DNA from: DATBLE01 sp046734415
Lineage (GTDB): Bacteria > Actinomycetota > Thermoleophilia > Gaiellales > Gaiellaceae
Direction of reading: 5' to 3'
DNA: 8,246 nt
NCBI GenBank assembly: GCA_046734415.1
Contig: JBKPRD010000227.1
Location: 1 to 8,246 of the forward strand
The first letter of the stretch is position 1. Each line of letters opens with the position of its first letter. A program made the position numbers and the translations under genes. Shown one piece after another: positions 1-6,413 of the stretch. Under the pieces are notes generated by a model. That model made no database searches, had not been told where the DNA came from, and worked only from the letters and a program-made list of their open reading frames with translations.

Positions 1-177
1 ACCCTAGGCTGCGCCACTCGCTCGGCGTGATCCGGTCGCGTTGTCCGTGAAGTCGAGAGCCGTGCCGAGGCTACTCGCTTTACCGTTCTTGAAGGCCCCG
101 CCGATCGAGACCGGCACAGCGACGGTCCAGGGCTGCAGGCCGCCGTCGGACCTCGACCTGCCTGTAGCAACGAGGTT

Positions 178-201
178 GAGGGGCCGCTTCGGCGGCCCTT
201 C
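178..201. terminator. UUCG-capped hairpin, terminator-like
   Basis: A 7-bp perfect GC stem (181-187 with 192-198) closes on a TTCG loop in the very stable C(UUCG)G arrangement. It extends by G-U, A-U and G-C pairs to 178/201, giving about 10 bp. No T-run follows on either strand, so it is a GC-rich terminator-like hairpin rather than a textbook intrinsic terminator. No gene end is evident on either side inside the window, so what it would terminate is unclear. It could belong to a decayed gene or be an RNA-processing element. Confidence 0.45.
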
Positions 202-508
202 CCGATCCCCACAGTCGTCTAAGCGCGCGGCAGGCCGCGCCAACCGAGCGAGGCACGGCGCCGGCCGGAACTCGAGGCACTGAGCGATGCCCCACGCCGA
301 CCGGCTCTAACGGGACGCACCGGCTTAAGCTGCTGCGGTTCGTCGAGCTTTGTCGTCGACGGCGTGTGGACGCCGCTGCCGGGGTTGGTTGCTGCGCGGA
401 GCACGCCGACATCGTGAAGCAGCTCTTCCGCGTCACGCCGGCCGACCGCGTCCCGCGCGTTTGGCCGGACAGGAGTTGTGGAAGGGGACGCACAACGCTC
501 CGAGCAAA

Positions 509-516
509 GGGGGGAG
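509..516 (+). promoter_or_regulatory. Ribosome binding site that sets the start at 523
   Basis: A G-rich run ending in GGAG (513-516) lies six bases before a GTG at 523. The longer in-frame alternative, GTG at 478, has no comparable site and would place 15 polar residues before the signal peptide. Site and signal peptide together favour 523. Confidence 0.75.
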
Positions 517-522
517 AGACCT

Positions 523-2433
523 GTGAGAAGACTTCCGATCGTCGGCGCTCTCGCCGCGTTGGCCGTGTTTTTCGTGGTCGGTGGGGCGGTCGCCTCGACA
601 CCCGGCGGCGACGTCCGCCTGACCAATGACTGTCACCCGCTTGTCGGCTGCGGCGCTCGTTACGTCAGCGCCTACACGCTTGCGACGGGATCCCCGTACA
701 CCGATCAGACGCTCCAGGAGTGCACCATCGCACGCGGGCGTCAGAACGAGCCCGCAGTGGCGGTCGACCCGCGCAACACAAGTGTGCTGCTCGGCAGCTC
801 GAACGACTACTGCGGCGTCTACGACCAGGGAATCGCGGCGGGAGCGGTCGGGCCGATCTGGCTCGGTTACTACCGGTCGCTCGACCGGGGCTCGAGCTGG
901 ACGAGTTCGCTCGTGCCGGGCTATCCGCACGACAGCTCGCCGTACGCGGCGCTGTCTCAGGCCCGTACTGCGTCGGCGGGCGACCCGGTGATCGCGTGGG
1001 ACGCTCACGGTCGCGCCTTTTTCGGCTCGGAGAGCTCGGGCGACCCGGCTGGCACGGCGAAGACGTTCGGCGACGAGTTCGTTGCGCGCTTCAGGAACCC
1101 GGGTGGGCCCGACGCGGCTGATACTACGAAGGACGGCCTCGAGTATTACGGCACCACGGTCGTGGCGAAGGGGTCGTCGGCGCCTAACCTGCTCGGTGTC
1201 TTCCATGACAAGACCGCGATCGAGGCCGATCGGACCGGCGGTGCATGCGACGGGAACGTCTACTTCTCGTGGTCGCGTTTCAACGGCAACGGGGCGAACG
1301 CGATCTACTTCTCGCGGTCGACCGACCACGGGGTGACGTTCTCCTCGCCGATGAAGCTCTCGGGAGCGTCGATCAAGGAGGTCCAGTTCCCGGACATCTC
1401 CGTGACCCACAACGGCCACGTCTACGTCACGTTCCGCTCGTTCACCACGGTTGGGCCCTCGACTGACGGCATCTACGTCGTCAAGTCGACGGACTGCGGA
1501 AAGACATTCTCCCAGCCGAGCCTGATCACGACGTTTGTCCCGAACGACGCGCAGGACCAGTCGGCGCCGGAGCCGGTTCCGACGCAGGCGGTCGACGACG
1601 ATCCGGGTTTCGAAGACGAGGCCGACGCGCAGTCGGATACCTCGCGTGACTGCGGTGACTTCGCGGACGCCTGCACGTCGGGCTACACGTTCTTCCGCCG
1701 CGACACGCAGGTGCGTGGGACTGCCGACCAGCTCGACGCGGCGCACGAGTGGATCTACCTCGTCTATGACGCGACCAAGCCGGGTACGGAGGCACCGACC
1801 GGGACCACTTACGGAACGAGGGTCCGCGGCGTAGGCGGCCAGGCGGGGACGTTCTTCCTCCGCTACGACGGGGCGACCGGCGCGCATACGCCACCGTTCT
1901 TGGTCGATCCGCAGGCCACCGGTCACCAGGTCTTCCCGGACATTTCGGCTGACGGCGGCGTGCTGCACGCGATCTGGTGGGACAGCCGGAACGACCCGTG
2001 CTACAGCGTCACCCGGCCGATCGGGAACTGCGCGGACCGAACGACGGTGCCGTCGCTCGACGTCTATGGCACGACCTCCGCGAATCGCGGCATTACGTGG
2101 ACGAGCCCGGCCTCGCGGATCACCGACGTGTCGACGAACCCGAACTACGAGCAGTTCGACAACCGCGCGGTGCCGTTCGCGGGCGACTACCTGTGGGTGA
2201 CGTCGCTCGGAAGCTTCGCGTACACGACGTGGACGGACTGGCGGGACACGGTGCAGGGAGCCGATCCGCGTGAGACGCCGGAGGACGAGGACGCTGGGAC
2301 GGCCGACGTCAAGCAGTGCCGGACCCTCTCCACCGTGCAGACAAAGAAGGGACCGGTCAGCACCTGGAGCGGCGATCTCTGCCCCCACGACGGCGGAATC
2401 GACCAGAACATCTACGGCGACCTCGCGCCGTAG
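523..2433 (+). CDS. Secreted Asp-box (BNR/sialidase-like) beta-propeller protein
   Basis: The 636-residue product starts at GTG 523, where a good ribosome binding site and a typical Sec signal peptide coincide (MRRLP, then a hydrophobic core to about residue 24 ending AVAS). A GTG 45 bases upstream gives a 651-residue form without the correct signal-peptide layout. Three good Asp boxes (S-x-D-x-G-x-T/S-W/F) lie at residues 119-126, 266-273 and 322-329, with a degenerate fourth (SANRGITW) at 519-526. These are hairpin motifs of six-bladed sialidase-type propellers. The protein has 12 cysteines (37, 43, 67, 97, 242, 325, 377, 384, 493, 503, 599, 620), an even number that suits disulfides in an exported protein. 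An acidic stretch at about 356-376 may be a loop or metal site. I cannot identify the arginine triad or the Tyr/Glu pair of a true sialidase, so hydrolase activity is not claimed and a binding or structural role is equally possible. It is monocistronic and followed by a strong hairpin. Confidence 0.85.
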   Translation: MRRLPIVGALAALAVFFVVGGAVASTPGGDVRLTNDCHPLVGCGARYVSAYTLATGSPYTDQTLQECTIARGRQNEPAVAVDPRNTSVLLGSSNDYCGVYDQGIAAGAVGPIWLGYYRSLDRGSSWTSSLVPGYPHDSSPYAALSQARTASAGDPVIAWDAHGRAFFGSESSGDPAGTAKTFGDEFVARFRNPGGPDAADTTKDGLEYYGTTVVAKGSSAPNLLGVFHDKTAIEADRTGGACDGNVYFSWSRFNGNGANAIYFSRSTDHGVTFSSPMKLSGASIKEVQFPDISVTHNGHVYVTFRSFTTVGPSTDGIYVVKSTDCGKTFSQPSLITTFVPNDAQDQSAPEPVPTQAVDDDPGFEDEADAQSDTSRDCGDFADACTSGYTFFRRDTQVRGTADQLDAAHEWIYLVYDATKPGTEAPTGTTYGTRVRGVGGQAGTFFLRYDGATGAHTPPFLVDPQATGHQVFPDISADGGVLHAIWWDSRNDPCYSVTRPIGNCADRTTVPSLDVYGTTSANRGITWTSPASRITDVSTNPNYEQFDNRAVPFAGDYLWVTSLGSFAYTTWTDWRDTVQGADPRETPEDEDAGTADVKQCRTLSTVQTKKGPVSTWSGDLCPHDGGIDQNIYGDLAP

Positions 2434-2453
2434 ACGTCGACGGATCGGTCATC

Positions 2454-2480
2454 GGATGGGCGGCCTCAGGCCGCCCATCC
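2454..2480 (+). terminator. Terminator hairpin after the Asp-box propeller gene
   Basis: A perfect 12-bp stem (2454-2465 with 2469-2480) with a 3-base TCA loop begins 20 bases after the stop at 2431-2433. The following bases (TCGTTAAGG) are only weakly T-rich, as is common in GC-rich actinobacterial terminators. Position and stem strength make a termination role likely. Confidence 0.75.
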
Positions 2481-2593
2481 TCGTTAAGGTTGCACGTCTC
2501 CAGGGAAGATGACGGGCGGGGCGGGTCGCCCGCTAACCGCGAAGAGCGTCGCAAACGAGAGCGACCTCTGCGCAGCCCGAGATAATTAGGTCA

Positions 2594-2615
2594 GGGGCGG
2601 CCGTAGCGCCGCCCC
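2594..2615. terminator. GC hairpin between convergent genes
   Basis: An 8-bp perfect stem (2594-2601 with 2608-2615) with a 6-base loop lies between the two convergent propeller genes. Read on the minus strand, the stem is followed by TGACCTAATTATC, an AT-richer tract than on the other side. It may therefore act as a second, distal terminator for the minus-strand gene ending at 2717. Confidence 0.5.
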
Positions 2616-2680
2616 GCCACGTCACCAGCCAATCGGCCTCGCCTCTCCTCAGCGGCTGGCCCGACCGCAAAGGGTTGCTT

Positions 2681-2702
2681 CGGCCGCGCCGTCCTGCGGC
2701 CG
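2681..2702 (-). terminator. Terminator-like hairpin just after the PD40 gene
   Basis: A 7-bp stem (2681-2687 with 2696-2702) with an 8-base loop begins about 14 bases past the minus-strand stop at 2717-2719. On the minus strand it is followed by AAGCAACCCTTT. It is the nearest terminator candidate for the PD40 propeller gene, with the hairpin at 2594-2615 as a possible back-up. Confidence 0.5.
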
Positions 2703-2716
2703 CCCCCGGCATCGTC

Positions 2717-3655
2717 CTATTGGTGCGTGCCCCAGTCGATGAAGCGCGGCTTGTCGGGCCAGGTGGTCAGGGGGGTGATGGCCCGGGTCGCTAGGTTCAT
2801 GACCGCCAGGCTGTACCTGTCCCCGTCCTCGAGTCGGAAGACGACCTGCTTTCCGTCCGGCGAGAACGAGCCTGCGAAAGCGTTCTTCGATCCACCGCTG
2901 AACTTCGTGAGGTTGGTCTTTCCGGTTCCATTCGGCTTGATCGCCGCGAGATTCGCCGACGCCCCAGGTATGACGAAGTCGGCGTTGGTCGTCAGCAGGA
3001 TCAGCTTCCCGTCCGGTGACCAGTCGTGCTTGGTCGCAACCTCCCACGAGTACGGCGTCACCTGCCGCAGGCCGGTGCCGTTCGGCCGGACGACGAAGAG
3101 CGCCTGCTGGCGCTCATCCTGCTTGATGCGGACGAACGAGATTAGCTTGCCGTCGGGCGAGAAGTTCGGGTCGGTGTCGCAGCCGCAGTCGCCTCCGCGG
3201 AACGGGTTCCGGGTCACACGGCGGAGGCCGGTGCCGTCCCAGCGCATCAACCAGACGCCGTTGTTGCCGGGGGCGATGTCGCGCTCGTAGACGATCCACT
3301 TGCCGTCCGGCGAAAAGGACGGCTGTCCCTGCTCCCCCTTCGGCGTCAGGTTGCGAATGACGGTTCCCGTAGGGGACAAGAGCGTGATGCCAGCGCCACT
3401 CTTGCTTTCGACCTCGGCAACAATCGTCTTGCCGTTGGGAGACCAATCGGGATTCTGGGCGCTGACAAAATGAGTGACCTGCTTCGCCCCTGATCCATCG
3501 GGACGGATCGTGAAGAGCTGGAAGTGCCCAGGACGAAGCTCCTTTGCGTACGCGATCAGACCGTTCCGACCTGGCGGTGTCGCTGTCGCGCCGAGCGCGC
3601 CAGTAAGGGCGACGACAACCGCCAGTCCCAGTGCCAGGGTGCGTCCCTTCGTCAT
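2717..3655 (-). CDS. Secreted PD40 / TolB-like WD40-type beta-propeller protein
   Basis: The 312-residue product has an N-terminal signal peptide (MTKGR, hydrophobic core about residues 6-20, likely cleavage near the ATA at 23-25). The whole mature part is built of PD40 repeats of the form x-SPDGK-x-hydrophobic, at about residues 69-80, 113-124, 164-175, 211-222 and 263-274. These alternate with x-P-N/D-G-(S/T)-G-x-x-x-hydrophobic-T segments. This is the repeat architecture of the TolB C-terminal propeller and its many stand-alone relatives. There is no TolB N-terminal domain, no peptidase domain and no membrane anchor beyond the signal, so it is probably an exported binding or scaffold protein of unknown partner. 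A DCGCD motif at 156-160 could form a disulfide or bind metal. ATG at 3655 is chosen over the adjacent GTG at 3658 because the GAGG at 3663-3666 is 7 bases from the ATG but only 4 from the GTG. It converges on the other propeller gene. Confidence 0.85.
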   Translation of the reverse strand: MTKGRTLALGLAVVVALTGALGATATPPGRNGLIAYAKELRPGHFQLFTIRPDGSGAKQVTHFVSAQNPDWSPNGKTIVAEVESKSGAGITLLSPTGTVIRNLTPKGEQGQPSFSPDGKWIVYERDIAPGNNGVWLMRWDGTGLRRVTRNPFRGGDCGCDTDPNFSPDGKLISFVRIKQDERQQALFVVRPNGTGLRQVTPYSWEVATKHDWSPDGKLILLTTNADFVIPGASANLAAIKPNGTGKTNLTKFSGGSKNAFAGSFSPDGKQVVFRLEDGDRYSLAVMNLATRAITPLTTWPDKPRFIDWGTHQ

Positions 3656-3865
3656 CACTTTCCCTCACCCGTGTCGGTAGCGACGCAGCTTTGTGCGAGT
3701 GCTATGGCGCGAGTCTCCGCGCCTGTTGATCGCAAGTCAAGCGCGTCCGATGCGGCCACTTCGCAGAGTTCGCAGATCCCAGGCCGGTAGATGGGGAGAG
3801 GCCGGTCGCGTGGGTTTCGCCTCGTTGCGCCGAATCAGCACGACCGGCTTTCAGTTAGGGAGACT

Positions 3866-3899
3866 GGTTCGCCTCCTCAAAGCCCAGGTTGGGCGAACC
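3866..3899. repeat. Inverted repeat GGTTCGCC...GGCGAACC
   Basis: Perfect 8-base arms (3866-3873 and 3892-3899) are separated by 18 bases. There is no following T-run and no gene end nearby. It sits between divergent genes, about 185 bases before the DUF899 start, so it could be an operator or a leader hairpin. Function is not known. Confidence 0.35.
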
Positions 3900-3966
3900 C
3901 GTGATCTAGTCGGCGCGAGCCTGCGCGAGGGGGTCGACGTGCCCCGAACACGCAATGGTCTAGTCA

Positions 3967-3979
3967 ATTTGCGTCAAAT
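3967..3979. promoter_or_regulatory. Palindrome ATTTGCGTCAAAT, possible operator
   Basis: Perfect 5-base arms (ATTTG/CAAAT) around CGT, in a locally AT-rich island about 105 bases before the DUF899 start. Size and symmetry fit a small dimeric-regulator site, but a 5-base-arm palindrome can arise by chance. Confidence 0.25.
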
Positions 3980-4070
3980 GTGCCTGTGTAGGTCACTCTG
4001 TCCTGCTGCGGAACGATGACTCTTCGAGCCTCGATCAGTCTCCATCTCGTAACCGTCAGGCCAGCAGAAC

Positions 4071-4079
4071 AGGAGGAGG
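4071..4079 (+). promoter_or_regulatory. Strong Shine-Dalgarno site of the DUF899 gene
   Basis: AGGAGGAGG with its last base three bases before the GTG at 4083; the first AGGAGG (4071-4076) is six bases away. It is the best ribosome binding site in the window and fixes the GTG start. Confidence 0.85.
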
Positions 4080-4082
4080 ACC

Positions 4083-4817
4083 GTGAGTATCCGCTTTCCA
4101 GGAGAGTCAGCCGAGTACAGGAGGGCGCGGGATCAGCTCCTGCAGCAGGAGATCGAGCTGCGGCGTTCGACGGAAGCTCTCGCGGAGGCGCGCCGCAAGC
4201 TGCCTCCGGGCGGAATGGTCCCGGAGAACTACGTCTTCGAGGGGGCCGCTTCCGACAACGCACCGACGATGGTGAGGCTCTCAGAGCTGTTCACGCCCGG
4301 CACGAATTCGCTCGCCATCTACAGCTTTATGTTCCCGCGCGACCCCGGAGACAACCGCCCGGGGCCGAAGGACGGGCAGACGGCGCATCTGCCGCTTTTC
4401 GAGGGCCCGTGTCCGTCGTGTGTTGCTCTGCTCGATCAGCTCGATGGCGCCGTCCCGCATGTACGTCCGCTGATGAGCTTTGCGGTCGTTGCGAAGGCGC
4501 CGCTGGCGCGCGTCCTCGCATTCGCTGACGAGCGCGGCTGGCGCCACCTGCGTCTTCTGTCCTCGGCGAGCAACTCGTACAACCGTGACTACTTCGCCGA
4601 GACGCAGGAAGGGCATCAGCGGCCGATGCTCAACGTGTTCCGCCGTGAGGGCGACAGCATTCGCCACTTCTGGGGCTCCGAGCTGTTCTATGCGCCGCCT
4701 GAACCCGACCAGGACCCGCGCCACGTCGGAACGCTTGAACCGTCTTGGAACCTTCTCGACCTCACCCCAGAAGGCCGGCCTGTCGTCTGGGATGAGCAAC
4801 TGAGCTACGACGAGTAG
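4083..4817 (+). CDS. DUF899 family thioredoxin-like protein
   Basis: The 244-residue protein matches the DUF899 family (thioredoxin-like fold, function not established) along its whole length. It begins with the typical amphipathic helix and basic turn (RFPGESAEYRRARDQLL, then the RRKLPPGG segment at 37-44). The strand VPENYVFEG follows, then the central E-G-P-C-P-S-C segment with cysteines at 110 and 113. Next are AVVAKAP (134-140), RGWRHLRLLSSASNSYNRDY (151-170), the MLNVF strand (182-186) and HFWGSELFYAP near 195-205. The CxxC lies where a thioredoxin-like redox pair would be expected, so a thiol-redox role is reasonable but unproven. No signal peptide or membrane segment is visible, so it is probably cytoplasmic. 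Length and ends agree with family members, so it is intact. It appears monocistronic, with 278 bases before the next gene. Confidence 0.9.
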   Translation: MSIRFPGESAEYRRARDQLLQQEIELRRSTEALAEARRKLPPGGMVPENYVFEGAASDNAPTMVRLSELFTPGTNSLAIYSFMFPRDPGDNRPGPKDGQTAHLPLFEGPCPSCVALLDQLDGAVPHVRPLMSFAVVAKAPLARVLAFADERGWRHLRLLSSASNSYNRDYFAETQEGHQRPMLNVFRREGDSIRHFWGSELFYAPPEPDQDPRHVGTLEPSWNLLDLTPEGRPVVWDEQLSYDE

Positions 4818-5012
4818 GGCGTCCGGATCGCCCCCCAGCGACCTCCCGGACACTCAGTAGGGGTCGCAGACCAAACGCGTGGTGAGCGAGTGGTGAGTAC
4901 GGCCGGCGATGCCGCCGCCCACCCCCGCGACCAATGAGTCTCTCCCGGGCCTGGAGTCCTGTGGTCAGTCGGACGGTTCGCCAAGGCTCGCGAGAGAGAC
5001 GGCTATCAGTGA

Positions 5013-5056
5013 GCAACGCGGATTGATCTCGTAACGACGAGAAATCCGCAAATTGC
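5013..5056. promoter_or_regulatory. Long imperfect hairpin upstream of the RodZ-like gene
   Basis: Three nested paired segments form one stem. The inner part is 5027-5032 with 5037-5042 (6 bp, AACG loop). A two-base bulge (5025-5026) then leads to 5018-5024 with 5043-5049 (7 bp). A small internal loop (5017 against 5050-5052) leads to 5013-5016 with 5053-5056 (4 bp). It ends 39 bases before the GTG start and 24 bases before the AAGGAG. A -10-like CATACT follows at 5058-5063, but no matching -35 is visible. It could be a 5'-leader structure, an operator or the terminator of an unseen short RNA. Confidence 0.45.
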
Positions 5057-5095
5057 GCATACTGTGTCCTCGACGTACGAAGGAGCTGGCTCGGC

Positions 5096-5818
5096 GTGTT
5101 CGAGATCGGGAGCAGCCTCGAACGGGCCCGTGAGGGACGTGGCTTGGAGCTGGCCGACGTCGAGGAGGCAACCAGGATCCGCGCCTGCTACCTCGTGGCG
5201 CTCGAGCAGGAGCGCTTCGACCAGCTTCCGGACGGCTACGCCAGGGCGTTCCTGCGCAGCTACGCGATGTACCTCGGCTTGGACGCACAGCGGCTCGTCG
5301 ACGAGCACGACGCGCAGTTCCCGCCCGCGCCCCCGGTCCGCGCCCGCCGGCAGCCCCGCCGCTGGCACCAATGGGCGGCTCCCCGGGCCACCGTCTTCCT
5401 GCTTGCCGGTGTCGTCGCGCTGCTCGCCCTGCTGGTCGCCGGCCAGTTCAACTCCGGCAGGAGGACATCGGCACCACCGGCGGTCAGCCCACCACCGCCT
5501 CGACCCCCCGTCGCCTCAGTGATTCGAAAGCGCCCCCAGCATCCCAGCCGGCTCGAACGGCGCCCACGCGTCGTGCTTCACGCCTCGAAGGGCGACTGCT
5601 GGATCGCCGTCCGGCTCGGCTCGGGAGGCGGATCCCTCCTGTACGAGAACCTGCTCCAACCTGGCGAGTCGGTCTCGTTCGTGCGCCTGCCGCTCTGGGT
5701 TCGCGTCGGCGCACCCGGCAACCTCGTCCTCACCCTCAACGGGCGGCGGCTCGGGCCTCTCGCCGGCTATGGGCCGCTGAACGTCATCGTCGGCAAGAGT
5801 GGCATCCGGCGGGTGTAA
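5096..5818 (+). CDS. RodZ-like membrane protein (HTH, one TM helix, DUF4115-like C-terminus)
   Basis: The 240-residue product has the RodZ layout. An Xre/Cro-type helix-turn-helix region (about residues 3-68) contains the family phrases IGSSLERAREGRGLELADVEEATRIR, YLVALEQERFDQLPDGYARAFLRSYA and LGLD. A basic juxtamembrane stretch (81-97) and one transmembrane helix (about 96-117) follow. A proline-rich linker (127-150) leads to a beta-rich external domain (158-235) with the DUF4115 pattern of W-I-A-V-R, a LLQPGES turn and a V-x-V-G-A-x-G-N-L segment. RodZ links MreB to the cell envelope in rods, and actinobacterial versions are often divergent. No mreB, mreC, rodA or pbp gene is in the window, so a shape role is not supported by context. 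GTG at 5096 is chosen for AAGGAG at 5080-5085. It is the first gene of a tight three-gene cluster. The cytoplasmic HTH may bind protein rather than DNA, as in RodZ. Confidence 0.85.
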   Translation: MFEIGSSLERAREGRGLELADVEEATRIRACYLVALEQERFDQLPDGYARAFLRSYAMYLGLDAQRLVDEHDAQFPPAPPVRARRQPRRWHQWAAPRATVFLLAGVVALLALLVAGQFNSGRRTSAPPAVSPPPPRPPVASVIRKRPQHPSRLERRPRVVLHASKGDCWIAVRLGSGGGSLLYENLLQPGESVSFVRLPLWVRVGAPGNLVLTLNGRRLGPLAGYGPLNVIVGKSGIRRV

Positions 5819-5824
5819 TCGCCG

Positions 5825-6400
5825 ATGGCCACCATCCGAACCCCCGACGACGGAAGCCCGTCGAAGCGCGAGGAGGCCGCCCAGACGTGGTTGGGCCGCA
5901 ACGCGAGGGACAGTGAGCGCCTCGCCCGCATCTTCCAGGTTGGACAGGCAGTGCCCGTCGCCGAGCTCGAGGCCGAGCTCGCAGCGCTGCGAGCAAAGCT
6001 CGACTCGCTCGAGGAGGAGCTGTGGTCACTACGGCGGCATCTCGGCGGCCCGGACGCAGTCCCCAAAGAGGGCCGAGAAACGCGTCTGGTCGATCTCCCG
6101 CGCGTGCTGCTGCCGCGCGAGCGCGACTATCGACTCGCCCGCTCCCACGGGTTCGCCGTCTTCGCGGGTACGCACCCACTCGGGGTAGTCGAAGGCGTCC
6201 GCTACCACTCCCGCACCGATCGCCCGGACGCACTCGAGGTTCGCAGCGGCCGCTTCAACCAGCGCCTCTTGCTCATCCCGGCAAGTGAAGTCGAGACGAT
6301 CAACCCCGACGACGAGGCGGTGATCGTCAACGAGGCCTGCCGTCCTCCGCAGCCTCGCAGCTACGTTCGCGCCCACCTCGAGCGGTTCTTCCCTGATTAG
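5825..6400 (+). CDS. Uncharacterised coiled-coil protein with PRC-barrel-like domain
   Basis: I do not recognise a named family for the whole 191-residue protein. Residues 1-40 are polar and basic. Residues 44-72 (VAELEAELAALRAKLDSLEEELWSL) form a clear coiled-coil heptad stretch, suggesting oligomerisation. Residues about 105-170 look like a compact beta-barrel: HGFAVFAGTHPLGVVEGVRY, then DALEVRSG, RLLLIPASEVETI and DDEAVIV. This resembles PRC-barrel domains, which often act in regulation or as adaptors. The C-terminus (172-191) is basic/aromatic. No signal peptide or membrane segment is present. The ATG at 5825 lies 6 bases after the RodZ-like stop with only a weak upstream GGCGGG, which suggests translational coupling. 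The next gene starts 13 bases after its stop. The PRC-barrel assignment is by eye and moderate. Confidence 0.75.
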   Translation: MATIRTPDDGSPSKREEAAQTWLGRNARDSERLARIFQVGQAVPVAELEAELAALRAKLDSLEEELWSLRRHLGGPDAVPKEGRETRLVDLPRVLLPRERDYRLARSHGFAVFAGTHPLGVVEGVRYHSRTDRPDALEVRSGRFNQRLLLIPASEVETINPDDEAVIVNEACRPPQPRSYVRAHLERFFPD

Positions 6401-6404
6401 GAGG
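6399..6404 (+). promoter_or_regulatory. Shine-Dalgarno site overlapping the previous stop codon
   Basis: AGGAGG begins in the second base of the TAG stop (6398-6400) of the coiled-coil gene and lies 9 bases before the GTG at 6414. It fixes that start and supports one polycistronic message. Confidence 0.8.
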
Positions 6405-6413
6405 CGAGACGCC

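Larger units (their letters stand above)
1..522. other. Stretch without a convincing gene
   Basis: No frame here reads as a complete protein with a sensible start, ribosome binding site and composition. Stops fall early in all three plus frames (5, 28 and 48), so no plus-strand gene from outside the window extends more than a few codons in. The stretch contains one strong hairpin (178-201, listed separately) and a short minus-strand segment, about 40-160, with coding-like third positions that may be a remnant (see findings). The last 50 bases are the leader of the propeller gene at 523, including its ribosome binding site. No clear -35/-10 promoter pair was found. Confidence 0.6.
3656..4082. 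other. Intergenic spacer of 427 bases, no gene
   Basis: This divergent spacer between the PD40 gene (-) and the DUF899 gene (+) must hold both promoters. No frame reads as a credible protein. What can be seen is an inverted repeat at 3866-3899, a 13-base palindrome at 3967-3979, the heptamer TCTAGTC occurring twice (about 3904 and 3959), and the Shine-Dalgarno site at 4071-4079. I could not assign a -35/-10 pair with confidence on either strand. Confidence 0.6.

Noticed and set aside
433..2388. A 651-residue open frame on the minus strand opposite the Asp-box gene
   Set aside because: It is arginine/valine-rich with no recognisable motif and lies opposite a gene with a signal peptide, Asp boxes and a ribosome binding site. 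Long antisense frames are common in GC-rich DNA.
4821..4851. Inverted repeat GTCCGG/CCGGAC after the DUF899 stop as a terminator
   Set aside because: Only six pairs with a 19-base loop and no T-run; too weak to annotate, though its position just after the stop is suggestive.
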